Shown one piece after another: positions 33,836-45,476 of a stretch of DNA of 64,000 bases. How positions within the stretch are numbered: position 1 is the first letter of the stretch; every line of letters starts with the position of its first letter. Both the position numbers and the translations under genes were made by a program. The stretch is from Trifolium pratense (lineage: Eukaryota; Streptophyta; Magnoliopsida; Fabales; Fabaceae), in contig NC_060059.1 in the NCBI RefSeq assembly GCF_020283565.1, positions 37,378,338 through 37,442,337 of the forward strand, read 5' to 3'. Below the pieces are notes generated by a model that worked only from the letters and a program-made list of their open reading frames with translations, searched no databases and was not told the DNA's origin.

Positions 33836-36800
33836 ATGGCAAGCATCAATCAAGAACAGCTGAAGAACGAGAACGTCAATTTGGTATAAACATTCTCTTT
33901 TTCTCTGATCACCGTTTTTATTCATGATATTTTTTTAATTTCTCTCTACATCTACTTGTTCAGGTTGATTATTTTTGTTTTTTGTTCATGTTGATTTTTT
34001 TTTGTGGTAATTCGTTCATGCATGTTGATGGCGGCTAAAAAAACTTTAATTTGTTCATGAAAATTTCATGCATTAACTGTTTGATGATAAATTTGTAGAT
34101 TATTAATTGCTTAATTTCATAGCCATCATTAACCTTTAATTAGTGTTTGTGTTTTTTTTTGTTATTCTCAATTTAATGATTCTAATTTTAATCAATCCAA
34201 ACTTCTGTCACTCACTTGTGCTTTCTAAAGGTTTATACGAAGTTCCTCCTTAATTTTTATACGTTCTTCCTTTTCCAGTTTTTTTATATGTGTTGATAAC
34301 AATAATAATCATATTTACGAGAATTAACCCTAACATGCTGCCCATGTTTAAAAAATCTCACGATAATTATCGTAATAAATTATATGTACATCTCAAAATT
34401 ATACAAATAAACAATAATTTTTTTGTTTGAGTAACATGTTCCGGCTAATAATATCTCTTGGGGTTAGGGTTAGGGTTTGGTTTGTTGGATTGATGCTTTG
34501 ATTAACGGTGTATTATCTAAATCTAAATATATTAATTTTCTAAATATTGTTTAATAATTGGTGGATCGTTATATGAAACTGTCTTATATCATCAGATTTG
34601 GTGCGGTGGTGCACAATATGTATGATCATGATGGTATAAATCTCACTCAACAATTTTATAAATCTCACTCTTAATAGTTGTTATCTTCAAGATTTATTTA
34701 TTTTTTTGAAAAAAATCCCTTTCCTTGTCAATTTTTTACACAAAATATTTTTTTTTTTGCACAAGTGATTTTTTAATTGAATGCATAATTTTCTAAAATT
34801 TTTTTTTTTTTTTTAAATCACTTGAAAAATATTTTGAATATGCTTGTGATTGGCGATTATCCCTCTTATTTTTTTCAAATTCAAATTACTTCTTCAATGT
34901 TCCATCGTAATCCTTTATGTGATGATTTTAATTACAATAATTGATTGGCTATTTTTTGTTACATATGATTTATCAACGAAATCTTTCTTGTATTGATTTA
35001 TACTATACCATAGTTATTGTCTGATTCGTGATAATAATTTGAACGATATGATTTAAGATATACGACTCGTGTATTCTTGAGTTTCTAACTCGAATTCACG
35101 AGTTATGTTGGTAAGATTCGAGGGTCCGTCTGATTGTATATGTAGCATACCTTAGAGTCTTGACTTGATCCAGAATGTGTAAAGGATCTATTAATATTCT
35201 AATTTAATGGTAATGGTAATTCCACCTAAAAATGAATTGAATTATTGATTGCGCCATACAAACCCTTATGTGCACACTATATCTATTAATCTTCATACAC
35301 GATGTACACTACGAGTGTATATTTTTATCATATAAGAGTCGAGGGTAATGTAATGTAAGCATATTTCTAAGTCTAACCTTGTTGATGTTATTTTTTGTTA
35401 CTAGGAACGGATTCCATTGGAGGAAGTGTTTGAACACCTGAAATGCTCTCGAGAAGGTCTAACCTCCGATGAAGGAGCCAACAGGCTCCAAGCATTTGGG
35501 CCAAATAAGCTTGAAGAAATTAAGGATAGCAAGTTTCTTAAATTTTTGGGTTTTATGTGGAACCCTTTGTCATGGGTTATGGAGGTTGCTGCCATCATGG
35601 CGATTGCTCTGGCGAACGGTGGAGGAAAGCCTCCGGACTGGCAAGATTTCGTTGGAATTGTTGTTCTCTTAGTGGTCAACTCGACAATCAGTTTCATCGA
35701 AGAGAACAATGCTGGCAATGCTGCGGCCGCTCTTATGGCTGGATTAGCTCCAAAGACAAAGGTTTAATTACAATTCTCTTCACTAACTAATCGTTATTGC
35801 ATCGTCGCATATCATTTACATTATTACGTATACTATTTATAAAGCACAGTTCGCTTATCCACGCTGCATCATATAACAACATCGCTATCTATCTTTTATT
35901 TATTATATATATGAAATAGGAAATACCATTGCTTATCCGCGTTGTGCCATGCAACGACGGCGTCTCCATATATCTGTCTTATTTGTTTATCATATTATAC
36001 ATAGAAAAAAGAAACTTTCATACTAGTTGATGTTTGTTATTAACATTTGTGCAACTTCTTTTGCCACAAAAAAACTTTAGGTGCTAAGAGACGGAAAATG
36101 GAGTGAGCAAGATGCGGCAATTTTGGTACCAGGAGACATTATCAGCATCAAGTTGGGAGACATTATTCCTGCTGATGCAAGACTTCTAGAGGGTGATTCT
36201 TTAAGCGTGGACCAGTCTGCATTAACAGGAGAATCACTTCCTGTGACAAAGTGTGCAACTCAAGAAGTGTTTTCAGGATCAACCGTGAAAAAGGGAGAAA
36301 TTGAAGCAGTTGTGTATGCCACTGGTGTGCACACGTTTTTTGGAAAAGCGGCGCATTTGGTGGATAGTACAAACCAGGTAGGACATTTCCAGAAAGTGCT
36401 AACAGCTATCGGCAACTTCTGCATTTGTTCAATTGCGGTTGGAATAGTTGTTGAGCTCATTGTGATGTATCCGATTCAACACCGCAAGTATAGAGACGGA
36501 ATTGACAATCTTTTGGTGCTATTGATCGGCGGAATTCCAATTGCTATGCCAACTGTTTTGTCTGTTACTATGGCTATCGGTTCTCATAGGCTCTCGCAGC
36601 AAGGTGCAATCACAAAAAGAATGACTGCTATTGAGGAAATGGCTGGAATGGATGTTTTGTGCAGTGATAAAACTGGAACTCTCACTCTGAATAAGCTTAG
36701 TGTTGACAAAAACTTGATTGAGGTGTTTGCTAGAGGTGTTGATAAGGACCATGTGATACTTCTAGCTGCAAGAGCTTCTCGGATAGAAAATCAGGATGCT

Positions 36801-39800
36801 ATTGATGCTGCGATTGTTGGAATGCTTTCTGATCCACAAGAGGTAAACAAGTCAAATCTAAATTAATATCTTTGGATTAATGCTTTTGATGAATTTTAAC
36901 TAAATAATTTTTTTGATAGATAGACTAAATTAATTGGTGTTCTATCTAGCTTTTGTACTAAATAGGAAAATATTAAAGAAATTATTGAATTTTCGATGTT
37001 GATAAAATTCAATTTTAATGTTGTGATTGAACAGGCTAGAGCTGATATCAACGAGGTGCACTTTCTTCCGTTCAATCCAGTAGATAAGAGGACTGCTCTT
37101 ACCTATGTTGATGCTGATGGAAATTGGCATAGAGCTAGCAAAGGAGCTCCTGAACAGGTAAATATGAGTTTCATCTTGTTATGTTTTAATTTATTTTTTA
37201 TCGGTAGGACTTGAGCTCGGTATCCTTGGTTTTGAACACTCGCACACCTTGAGCACCAACCACCTGCGCTAGACTACGGTGGTATCTTGTTATGTTTTAT
37301 AAGATGAGATGACTAACTAAGCCATGTTTTTGTATTGTTTTAGATATTGGAACTCTGCAACTGCAGAGAGAATGTGACGAGAAAGGCTCATGCAGTGATT
37401 GATAGGTTTGCTGAGCGTGGACTAAGATCTTTAGGTGTTGCTTATCAAGTAAGTAAACATGATATCGTTATCAGCTATATTTATTTTTCTACTTGAATGT
37501 GATTCCCTTGTTTTATTGTTGATTGATTTTGTGATTTGTGTAACAGGAAGTACCGGAGAAATCAAAAGACAGTCCTGGGGCTCCATGGCAGTTCGTTGGA
37601 TTATTGCCCTTATTCGATCCCCCAAGGCATGACAGTGCTGAAACCATTAGAAGAGCACTGAGCCTTGGCGTGAATGTTAAGATGATTACTGGTAAGATTT
37701 GAGGCCATGCTTTATTTTTTACATAGTTCTAAACTGCGGCATGTAATTGAAACTGTGGCAGCAATGCAGAGGTTATTGAGATTGTGCAACTTCAATGTGG
37801 CTGATAATTTTGCCGCAATATCAAACTTGGTAGCATAAAGTAACTGCGACCACAGCCGTGATTTAGAACTATTTATAGTTCATACCATAAATCTAAGTTT
37901 TTAGCTTTGAAATTAATTGTGGATTCTGTTTTTCTCTAGGGGACCAACTTGCCATCGGAAAGGAAACAGGCAGAAGACTTGGAATGGGAACGAACATGTA
38001 TCCATCATCTGCATTGCTTGGAGAAGGTTCTTCTAATTCAGATGTTCCTATTGACGAGTTGATCGAGAAAGCTGATGGGTTTGCTGGAGTATTTCCCGGT
38101 ATGTTCTTGTTAACATTGATTTTTGGTTTTAACAGTAGTTTCGATATATGAAACACAGACACTACTCCAAAGTGCAGTGTTGGCATGTATGCACATTTTG
38201 GACACCGAAACTTTTTCAGGCACAGTTATAACATACTTGGTCATAACTTCTGCTAAACTATTGAAGCTGCTATATATCTTTGTCTATAGTAATGCAAGTA
38301 ACTAGGTTTCACATTCCCCATCAGTTATATTATATTAATCATTTTTCTCTTCGTATGATATGGTAGAGCACAAATATGAAATCGTTAGAAGGCTTCAAGA
38401 GAGGAAGCATATATGTGGCATGACTGGTGATGGTGTAAACGACGCACCAGCGTTGAAGAGAGCTGATATCGGAATTGCTGTTGCTGATGCTACAGATGCT
38501 GCTAGAAGTGCTTCCGATATTGTTCTCACTGAACCTGGTTTGAGTGTGATTATCAGTGCTGTGCTCACCAGCAGGGCCATTTTCCAAAGAATGAAGAACT
38601 ATACAGTAAGTTACCTTGCATCTATAATTCAACCTTTTGACTTTACTTGAACTCTTTTATTTCTCTAATCACAAAATGTTTGATTATGTAACAGATTTAT
38701 GCTGTGTCCATCACCATTCGTATCGTGGTACGTGTTGAAATAAACTTCACAAAAAAATACTCACATTTTATTTTTCTATGTACTTGAACATTTAAATCAT
38801 AAATATACTTAATTATGATCATTGATTTTTTATTTTTCAATTTGGCAGTTTGGTTTCATGTTAATTGCTTTGATCTGGAAATTTGATTTTTCACCCTTCA
38901 TGGTTCTGATAATTGCAATACTGAATGATGGTAAAATATCATTTTCATTACTTTCATCTTATTTTAATACTTTCTAACTATAGTAAAATCTTTAACTTGA
39001 TTTCCTAACATTACCTACCATATACATTTAGGTACTATAATGACAATTTCAAAGGATAGAGTGAAACCATCTCCACTACCCGACAGTTGGAAACTAAAGG
39101 AGATATTTGCCACTGGTATTGTGCTTGGCAGTTACATGGCACTGATGACAGTCCTATTTTTCTGGGCGGCTAAAGATACCGACTTTTTCTCGGTAAAATA
39201 TTTACATTTCTTGTTTATTTTCCTCAATATAATCACATACTAGCTGAAATCCTAAGCGTGAATAACTTTAAATATTTTGCAGGACAAGTTTGGTGTGAGA
39301 TCTCTAAGAAATAATCCTAATGAAATGATGGCAGCTTTGTACTTACAAGTCAGTATCATAAGCCAAGCACTAATTTTTGTGACCAGGTCTCGCAATTGGT
39401 CTTTCTTCGAAAGACCTGGCCTTTTACTACTCGCTGCTTTTTTCATTGCTCAATTGGTAAGTCCGAACCTCTTACTTTTGTGACGTGTCTGTTTGCACGC
39501 TAGTACTGTATAATTAAGAGATCATCTATATTTTTGTTGTGGTATTAATAGTTTGTGTTATGTACTTGACAGATTGCAACAGTTATAGCAGTGTATGCTC
39601 ATTGGGAATTTGCAAGAATTAAGGGAATGGGATGGGGTTGGGCTGGTGTTATCTGGTTGTACAGTTTGGTAACTTATCTCCCTCTTGATTTGCTCAAAAT
39701 CGCAATCCGCTATATTCTGAGCGGAAAGGCGTGGGATAATCTTTTGGAAAACAAGGTAGGTTTATTTTTTATTTCCCTTTATGTTTTGTTCAATTGTTGA

Positions 39801-40407
39801 TAACGACGAGCCTTGGCGCAATGGTATGGTTGCTACCTCGCGCACTGAGCCATCCTATTTGTTAAATTTTTTATCTAATTGTGTTCATGTTTTTAAATCA
39901 CAGACTGCCTTCACTACCAAGAAAGATTATGGCAGAGAAGAGAGGGAAGCGCAATGGGCGGCAGCACAGAGATCACTTCATGGTCTTCAAGCTTCTACCT
40001 CTAACAACAACATTTTCAATGAAACCACTAGTTACCGCGAACTATCAGAAATCGCTGAACAGGCAATGAGGCGTGCAGAAGTTGCCCGGTAAGTCATATG
40101 AATAGTAATGATTAACGTATGACTGAAACATGTTTTAGTGTTGGACACTTCAGATTGTCCACTGAAACATGTAGTAGTTATAGTCAATAACTTTAAATTT
40201 CTTAAATTATTTTCAGAGTCTATGTGTCAGTATCGTATTTTTAGTCTTTATAGTTAATGAATCGATGATATATATAACGATCCTAAAACGATTTCGGAAA
40301 TGTGTTGCAGGCTCATGGAGAAGAATACCTTGAAGGGGCGTGTTGAGTCGGTCGTCAAGCTTAAAGGATTAGATCTTGATACCTCCAAGCATCATTATAC
40401 AATCTAA
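33836..40407 (+). CDS. Plasma-membrane H+-ATPase 1 (P3A type), 950 aa, 15 exons
   Basis: Exons: 33836-33883, 35405-35761, 36081-36842, 37035-37157, 37344-37448, 37547-37691, 37940-38098, 38367-38605, 38695-38727, 38849-38930, 39032-39192, 39283-39456, 39573-39755, 39904-40088, 40311-40407. It pumps protons out of the cell using ATP. Motifs: TGES (about 184-187), CSDKTGTLT with phospho-Asp about 331, MITGDQLA (Asp about 515), [11 protein letters not shown] (about 588-598), then the C-terminal autoinhibitory region after [10 protein letters not shown]. The N-terminus [20 protein letters not shown] resembles the AHA1/2 subfamily. The protein ends HHYTI; the penultimate Thr (949) is the family's phosphorylation site for 14-3-3 binding, but the usual last residue is Val. 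Gene 2 is its inverted paralogue. Confidence 0.95.
37733..37872. mobile_element. MITE in intron 6 of H+-ATPase gene 1
   Basis: The left end ATAGTTCTAAACTGCGGC pairs with GCCGTGATTTAGAACTAT at the right. About 140 bp, no coding capacity, not seen in the matching intron of gene 2. Confidence 0.7.
39802..39862 (+). mobile_element. SINE-like insert in intron 13 of H+-ATPase gene 1
   Basis: GACGAGCCTTGGCGCAATGG then GGTTGCTACC and GCACTGAGCC, resembling the tRNA-derived head of a SINE. The same insert is at the same place in gene 2 (45889-45945). Confidence 0.65.
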
Positions 40408-40639
40408 AATTGTAAAATCTGGTTGTTTGGTACAATCTAATAATGATGACGAAGAAAACTGTTACCTTAGTCATTTAAGTGCATATTCTTGTTTCTTATT
40501 TAAACTAAGGGAAGATATTATCATTATTATCTTTTTTATAAAACTGGATCGTTATATATCAAATAAAGTGTTTGGTTATATTTCTATTATTTTTGTTTTT
40601 ATTGTGTGATGAAAATATCCTTTGATGCTTCATTCGATG

Positions 40640-41100
40640 ATAAACCAGGGTTTTTGATGAGAAAAATTTATGACATCTTGATGAATTATTTTTATAAGCT
40701 CTACCTAATTTATGGCTTATGAAAACAAGGTTTAGGTCTATGAGAAAAAAAGCTTATGACATGTTTATAAACTATTTTTATTAGCTCTCCAAAATGCATG
40801 TCTTATGAAAGCAGTGCCTAGGTCTGTTATGAGAAAAAACTTATGACATGTTCCTAAGCTATTTTCATTATCTCTCCAAAATGCATACTATTTTCATTAC
40901 ATGACTTATAAAAATAGTGTCTAGGTCTGTTATTATGAGGAAAAAACTTATGACATGTTCATAAACTTAGCTCTCCAAAATGCATGACTTATGAAAATAG
41001 TGCCTGTAGGTTTGTTATGAGAAAAAATTTATGACATATTTATAAACTATTTTCATAAGCTCTCCAAAATGCATGGTTTATGAAACTTGGCCCTAGGTGT
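40640..41100. repeat. Minisatellite: five diverged copies of a unit of about 85 bp
   Basis: The core GAGAAAAAA.TTATGACATGTT recurs with TATGACAT at about 40669, 40755, 40842, 40949 and 41030 (spacings about 86, 87, 107, 81). Each unit also carries AGCTCTCCAAAATGCATG and CTTATGAAAA.AGTGCCTAGG. It begins about 230 bp after the stop codon of H+-ATPase gene 1. Confidence 0.85.
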
Positions 41101-41450
41101 AAACCCATGCATCGAGCGATAATTTGAAATTTTCATGTTGAAAAAGAAAACTCGAATATTTTCTGTGTGAAAAACATTATTTATGTTTGACAATGCCAAA
41201 ATTTGAGCTTATAAGCTCATATGACAAAAAAAATTGTTAAGTAACATTTTTTTTTCTCATGAACTTATTGTTTATTTTTACTAGTTTATAGTTTTTTTTA
41301 AATTAGCTTAAAACTTATAGCTTACCAATTTTTTTAGAAAAACTTATAGCTTATCATTTTTTTCTCAATTTTATCTATCATCTTACTTGAAAAAAATTTA
41401 ATATTAATTAAATATATTTTTTTTCATTTCATATTTATAAGTTAGATTAA

Positions 41451-41907
41451 ATATGAAGTTAATGTGGATGACTCATATCTTGGTAATCCTGGTAATGCAG
41501 ATTTTAGTGGCCTTTTGAGAAACAATGGCGATATTTGGATTCATGGTTTTTCTAGATCTTGTGATAGAGCTTCTAATTTGTGGCCGAACTTTTAGAGAGG
41601 TCTTCAATTAGCTTCAAATCTTGGTTATAAATATATATCATAATAGAATCTAACTCTCAAGCAACTTTGGATCTGATTGATAATACTCAGCATAATGACT
41701 TTCATCCCATGCAACTTTACTCTCTCTCTCACTTCTCTTCCTTGGATGGTCTTGCTCATACACTGAGAGAAGGAAACGAATGTGTTGATTGGTTGGCTAA
41801 ATTTGGTGCTTCTAATGTTGACTCAATCTAGATTTGGATTGCTCCTCCTCCTCAATTGGATAGCATTCTTCTTGCTGATACCTCTGGGTGTATAGGCAAC
41901 GGGTGAC
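41451..41907 (+). pseudogene. LINE remnant: RNase H-like domain, frameshifted
   Basis: The first frame reads EVNVDDSYLGNPGNADFSGL, then LRNNGDIWIHGFSRSCDRAS, with a stop before RGLQLASNLGYKYI. After a frame change near 41636 it reads IIESNSQATLDLIDNT and AHTLREGNECVDWLAKFGAS. These match the RNase H-like domain of plant LINEs (GG.LR, ESDS, REGN..ADWLA). An A-rich tract follows near 41945, as at a LINE 3' end. Dead copy, independent of the one at 7817. Confidence 0.75.
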
Positions 41908-42453
41908 TTAGTTTGTTTCTTTGTTTTTGTTTATTTTTCTTGTAATAAAAAAATATTAATTTTACCAAACACTATAAAATCAATCGATTAACTACTTAGT
42001 TTATCCGATATAAACTAGCTTATCAGTTATTTACTAACAAATAACCAAGGGAGATAAAAAAAAGGAATACAGCTTGATATATCTAAAAATAATCTAAAAC
42101 AGATCGATAATTAAAGCTAATTACACTTAGTGTCTAAAAAAAGGTGAGATAGTGTGCAATTTACCTTTCTCAGATTAAGCAACTATGTAATGTACCTCAT
42201 AAACCCAAGATCGAGCTTGTTGAAATTCAGCTATGCATAGATTGTTTCCTTCTATGTTTTTACAATTAGGTAAAGTAAAACAAACCTGCAAATAAGTAAT
42301 TAAACAATGAAACAAATTAATGGCAAATAGAAAAAGATTAATGGCAATTAAGTTTTATGCTCCTTTAAGTTTGGTTATTTTGCACATTAGTTTACTCAAA
42401 AATACTAGATTTCAGATGACTATATAATGTCACTTAATTAGAGAATCTCACAT

Positions 42454-42496
<43 letters not shown>

Positions 42497-43235
42497 CCAT
42501 GAAAGTTCCTCATGTCAAATTTTGTCTAACTCTCTTAAGAGCAAGAAAATGAAAAGAAAAAAAAAAAAGAAGAGGGACACACATGGCTAAGTGCAATGTG
42601 TCATTCTTCCATTCATTTTTTAGCATAGAAATAGAATTACTATATACTTGTAATCAAAGTGGCTATCATATGATCTATGCTATAGAAAAGGACAATAAAT
42701 ATATAAAAGTGACATAAGACATTGGCCAAACTGCAACAATTGAAGTGGTAATTGTATTTTATGTAAACAGCTACTACCTCACTATAATAGAAGTTAAATA
42801 AATATAGAAAAAGCACATAAATTATGTGTGGGACCAAACTAAGTTTCTTTGTATAACATAAATTTAATTGATGCACTTTTAATAAAGAAGTAGTATCACC
42901 ATTCCATGAGCTTCCACTTCAACCTCACATCACACAAATTATAAGTGACCATTATCTTGAGTGCTTTGTCAGATATTCTCAGAATTCACAACACTTTTTC
43001 AATCAGCATTTTTGCTTGTCGTGTAGTTATTGTTTTGTTTCCTTCTGTGTTTTTTTATCCGATAATGTAATGGTTAGAAATTTCACCTTTAAAAATAAAT
43101 AAGTGTTGGAGAGAGCATTGTTAACACTTCCGTTTGATTGATTAAGATATCTCAATGAGATTATATATATGGTGCTAATAGTGGATAGCAAACTAAAAGG
43201 ACCTAGATTTTAGGCGGTCGAAAGGTGTTGCAGTC
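41908..43235. other. Intergenic, no gene seen
   Basis: AT-rich. An (AT)n run lies at about 42459-42492. The frame at 42640-42876 lacks motifs. This is upstream sequence of the peroxidase gene. Confidence 0.5.
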
Positions 43236-43370
43236 AGCAGATTTCAAGCCGTCCGATCTCGGATGGTCCAGATGTCATTTCAGAATTTTATATTAAACAA
43301 AAATAAAAAATTGTCTTAAGATCTGAACCGTCTAATTTTAATTAGACGATTTAGAATCACTGACTGCATG
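43236..43370. mobile_element. MITE with imperfect inverted ends, upstream of peroxidase
   Basis: GCAGTCAGCAGATTTCAAGC at the left pairs imperfectly with the reverse of AATCACTGACTGC at the right. An inner hairpin has CCGTCTAATTTTAATTAGACG. A related fragment lies in intron 2 of H+-ATPase gene 2 (about 49262-49330). Confidence 0.5.
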
Positions 43371-43640
43371 CAATCTGAATGCATTCGATCTGATTCCAAC
43401 TAAAAGGGTCCAATTAAACAACAATTAAAAGAAAAACTTAACTAACCATGTAAATTGTACATCTACTTATATCTAAATTATTTAATTAAATCTGATTCAT
43501 TGCTCGATAAGATGGTATCACAAGTGCCCAATAGTCTTCAAGGAGAGAGATAATTTTATCTCAGTTATATTTTCCTTTAACTATTTAAGGATGCAACACT
43601 GAACCAAACCAAGCCTAATATTTCAGACACTAGCAAAAAA

Positions 43641-45113
43641 ATGAGTTCTCTCAGTTTCCTCACTTTTCTTGTTAACCTGTTTCTCTTGCAGCTCATAGCT
43701 AGTTCTTATGCAGCAAAACTTAGAGTTGACTATTACAGAAAAACATGTCCAAATGTTGAATCAATAGTCCACAATGCAGTTGAGATGAAACTTCAGCAAA
43801 CATTTGTAACAGCACCTTCTACACTTAGGCTCTTTTTCCATGATTGTTTTGTTCAGGTCAGTGTTCTATGTTTTTTACATTAACAGTGTTGACGTGTCTG
43901 TGTTTGTGTCGTGTCAGGTATCTAATGTATTTGTGCATGTGTGGATAGGGATGTGATGCTTCTGTGATGTTAGCTTCAAGAAACAGCACTTCAGAGAAAG
44001 ATAATGCTATCAATCTATCACTAGCTGGTGATGGTTTTGACACAGTGATCAAAGCAAAAGCTGCAGTTGAAAGTGTTCCTGGCTGCCAAAATAAGGTTTC
44101 CTGTGCCGACATTTTGGCATTGGCAACTAGGGATGTCATAAAATTGGTAAATAAGCAACAAACTTTGTCGTAAATCAAAATATTATGTGACTGTATCTCG
44201 ATCCTTGACCATGATTGCAGCTGCAACAACGACATTTGTCTGTAATTAGGGGTGTAAAAAAGAACCAAAAACTGAATCAAACCATTAAACTGAACAGCGC
44301 CAAGAAGAACCGAACTGTTAAGTTCAGTTCGTGAACTATCCGTCACAGTTTAGTTCTTTTCGGTTTTATTCCGTTTATAAGAGTATGTAGATACTGTAAC
44401 ATTGTTATTCCCTGTACAATTTAGCTGAATACCGAAAAATTGCTTTTTCAGACAGGAGGGCCAGCTTATGCAGTAGAGTTGGGAAGACTAGATGGAAGAA
44501 TCTCTACAAAAGACAGTGTCACAAACCATCTACCTCATCCTGAATTCAAACTAGCAAAGCTAACCAGAATGTTTGCTTCACACGGCCTCACTCTAACCGA
44601 TCTAATTGCTCTATCAGGTAATTTATTCAAAAGAATCAAAACCATGAGCACAAAACCTTTTAGCTTGAGATTATGAGACTTGATATTCAATAATTTGTGG
44701 TTGCAGGAGCGCATACTATTGGATTCTCTCACTGTAACCAATTCTCGAAACGAATTTACAACTTCAAAAGTGGGAAGATAATTGATCCGTCACTTAATCC
44801 TAGATATGCAAAACAGCTCCAACAAGTGTGTCCAAAAGATGTAGACCCTAGACTTGCCGTTGATATGGATCCTATTACACCTACGACATTTGATAACCAA
44901 TACTACAAGAATCTTCAGCAAGGAATAGGACTACTCGCTTCTGATCAATCGTTGTTTACTCATAAAAGTTCAAGAAACTTAGTCAACTTGTTTGCATCCA
45001 ATAACACAGCCTTTGAAAAAGCCTTTGTTATTGCTATAACAAAGCTTGGCCGAGTCGGAGTCAAAACTGGAAGGCAGGGTGAAATCAGGCACGATTGCTC
45101 GATGATCAACTGA
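43641..45113 (+). CDS. Secreted class III peroxidase, 328 aa, four exons
   Basis: Exons 43641-43856, 43949-44146, 44452-44617, 44707-45113, the classic four-exon layout. Residues 1-24 are a signal peptide ([20 protein letters not shown], cut near SSYA). The mature part starts [16 protein letters not shown]. The distal heme site is LRLFFHDCF with Arg63 and His67; the proximal site is [10 protein letters not shown] with His196. Conserved Cys for four disulphides are present (e.g. C36, C69, C74, [11 protein letters not shown]). It uses H2O2 to oxidise phenolics in the cell wall or apoplast. The text closely resembles the Arabidopsis PER16/PER45/PER73 group ([22 protein letters not shown]). A TATA-like CTATTTAAGG lies about 60 bases upstream. 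Its 3' end faces that of H+-ATPase gene 2, 364 bp away. Confidence 0.95.
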
Positions 45114-45476
45114 GTCATTCAGTCACCTTGTTTTGAGATCAATATCAATATTTATCTTAGTTTCTTCTTGTTTTTTCTTTCTGTTGTAAAGAATGTATCG
45201 AGAAACAGTATCAATATTCAATACGTATTCGGATTTTAATGTGACCTTAATAACACTAAACTCTATCATTGATGTTATTTGATACTTAAGAATAGTATCT
45301 CATCCCAGCATAGATAGGAAAAGGATCAACCCTTCAATTTTTACAAGATTGTGATTTTTTTTATATAACTTAAAAGTAGATTGACTAAGATCTTTGAGGC
45401 TTTCTTCATCGTTTGTTGCGATTTTGTTCACATAAAAAGCACTGAACAAATTCTTCTTGAAAATTGTCCAAGCTTC

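Noticed and set aside
34461..34480. Telomere-like GGGTTAGGGTTAGGG in intron 1 of H+-ATPase gene 1
   Set aside because: Only two units, and not the plant TTTAGGG repeat; too short for an interstitial telomere.
40640..41100. CRISPR-like array of regular repeats
   Set aside because: Whole units are repeated with drift and there are no unique spacers; it is a plant minisatellite.
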